From Muribaculaceae bacterium (GTDB lineage Bacteria > Bacteroidota > Bacteroidia > Bacteroidales > Muribaculaceae), in contig JAFQAS010000067.1 in the NCBI GenBank assembly GCA_017399915.1, forward strand, positions 124,001-188,000: DNA of 64,000 nt, written 5' to 3'. The notes beneath the pieces were generated by a model. It saw only the letters and a program-made list of their open reading frames with translations, was not told the DNA's origin and did no database searches. This document shows, one piece after another, positions 63,119 to 64,000 of this stretch; position 1 is the first letter of the stretch; every line of letters starts with the position of its first letter. A program made the position numbers and the translations under genes.

Positions 63119-63700
63119 ATGAATTCAAGCAAAACTCTTCGCGAATGGGACCGAATAATAATAGGTATCGACCCCGGCACAAATGTGATGGGGTATGGCA
63201 TTCTTGGCGTTAAAGGGAAGACCCCTTCGATGATTGCCATGGGCGTGATTGAGTTGAGCAAGTTTGAGAGTCATTATTTGCGACTATCACGCATCTTTGA
63301 GCGGGTGACTATGCTTGTGGAGCAATATCTCCCCGACGAAATGGCTATCGAGGCTCCGTTCTTTGGCAAAAACGTGCAATCAATGCTCAAACTCGGACGA
63401 GCCCAAGGTGTGGCAATGGCAGCTGCGTTGGCGCGCGATGTGCCGATAGCCGAATATGAGCCACGCAAAATCAAAATGGCCATCACCGGTAATGGTGCGG
63501 CAAGTAAAGAACAAGTGCAAGAGATGTTGCGACGCATTCTCAACATTCCTCGCGAGAACCTTCTACCTCAACTCGATGCCACCGACGCCCTCGGTGCAGC
63601 CCTATGCCATTTCTATGAATCTTCACGACCACAAATCGACAAAGGTTGCCGCTCCTGGAAAGAGTTTATCGCCAAGAACCCCGACAAGGTAAAAAAATAA
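63119..63700 (+). CDS. ruvC: Crossover junction endodeoxyribonuclease RuvC
   Basis: 193 residues. Resolves Holliday junctions. Catalytic acidic residues fall in [25 protein letters not shown] and the late [14 protein letters not shown]. It has a somewhat extended N-terminus ([12 protein letters not shown]) before the first strand, and the ATG follows the decayed repeat element. The partial gene follows after 7 bp. Confidence 0.96.
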   Translation: MNSSKTLREWDRIIIGIDPGTNVMGYGILGVKGKTPSMIAMGVIELSKFESHYLRLSRIFERVTMLVEQYLPDEMAIEAPFFGKNVQSMLKLGRAQGVAMAAALARDVPIAEYEPRKIKMAITGNGAASKEQVQEMLRRILNIPRENLLPQLDATDALGAALCHFYESSRPQIDKGCRSWKEFIAKNPDKVKK

Positions 63701-63707
63701 GCATCGA

Positions 63708-64000
63708 ATGGAAACAAGTCCCAACCTCATCGTAATGTTGACCCACAATGATTTCACAGTAGAGAATGCTGCCGAAATCTTTGAAGAATGTAAAAAATCA
63801 GAGGTCAAATATTGGGGAATGAAGGAACAAGGATTACCCATTGATGAGATGAAACGCCTATGCCAACACATGAATGAGTGTGGCAAGACCACTATTCTCG
63901 AAGTTGTGGCATACACCCAAGAAGAGGGGTTGGCTGGCGCAAAAACTGCTGTTGAATGTGGTTTTGACATTCTTATGGGCACAATATTCTCTGATGCCAT
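63708..64000 (+). CDS. Partial gene, TIM-barrel-like protein of unknown function
   Basis: The first 97 codons of a gene cut by the window end (METSPNLIVMLTHNDFTVEN...; GLAGAKTAVECGFDILMGTI). Alternating strand-helix pattern with VVAYTQEEGLAGA suggests a TIM barrel. There are no catalytic signatures yet. It starts 7 bp after ruvC. Confidence 0.7.
   Translation, partial: METSPNLIVMLTHNDFTVENAAEIFEECKKSEVKYWGMKEQGLPIDEMKRLCQHMNECGKTTILEVVAYTQEEGLAGAKTAVECGFDILMGTIFSDA

Overview
The window looks like chromosome from a gut Bacteroidales bacterium, most plausibly Muribaculaceae or a near relative. The evidence is: promoters with a TAnnTTTG -7 box, several with TTTG 19-20 nt upstream; weak Shine-Dalgarno use; a type IX secretion tail domain; lipoproteins with acidic residues after the lipid cysteine; DUF4252, DUF4295 and DUF4988 proteins; and gene pairs typical of the order (tsaD/cinA, folP/cdaA, serC/serA, yicC/gmk/nadD, and guaB followed by PPIases and an OstA-like gene). 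I saw no rRNA, tRNA or CRISPR array. The family-level assignment is inference.

Layout. 1-10 kb: end of a DHHW acetylation locus, NAD synthetase, a secreted DUF3298-like protein, tsaD, an IS200/RAYT-like transposase bracketed by tandem repeats and GAA/TTC-loop palindromes, cinA, rpmB-rpmG-DUF4295, and an acyl-CoA ligase. 10-24 kb: a TlpA-like oxidoreductase, two NSS transporters, a very unusual fused sigma factor/outer-membrane barrel, a methyltransferase, a T9SS cargo protein, folP-cdaA, an ArnT-like glycosyltransferase, and an orphan phage MuF-type protein with a toxin-like tail. 24-40 kb: M18 peptidase, a surface collagen-like CotH lipoprotein, a shortened GMP synthase, a lipoprotein cluster, serC-serA, an ECF sigma/anti-sigma/DUF4252 operon, rarA, and a PstS-like/TPR cluster. 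42-53 kb: an envelope-biogenesis run (OstA-like, two PPIases, guaB), a Sel1 protein and a flavodiiron protein. 52.6-55.2 kb: a graveyard of phage fragments and dispersed repeats related to the 23-25 kb locus. 55-64 kb: a broken P-loop/toxin-like module beside tsaB, a lipoprotein gene between duplicated promoters, yicC-gmk-nadD-DUF5063, a DMT transporter, GT2, two GYF_2 membrane proteins, DUF4286, ruvC and a partial gene.

Two signals stand out. First, a single reading frame joins a cytoplasmic ECF sigma factor, one transmembrane helix, a long disordered linker and a C-terminal outer-membrane beta-barrel (15230-17110). Second, both glutamine amidotransferase-type enzymes in the window, NAD synthetase and GMP synthase, keep their ATP-dependent synthetase domains but have lost the catalytic cysteine of their unrelated glutaminase domains. 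In each, Gly stands in the Cys position. This suggests that NAD and GMP synthesis here use free ammonia.

Other themes are a dispersed family of variable-stem palindromes with a constant GAA/TTC triloop, repeated MuF-toxin cassettes with shared flanks, and two insertions beside tsaB, each bordered by a direct copy of host sequence (29 bp and about 74 bp). All functional calls come from reading motifs by eye; no database search was run.
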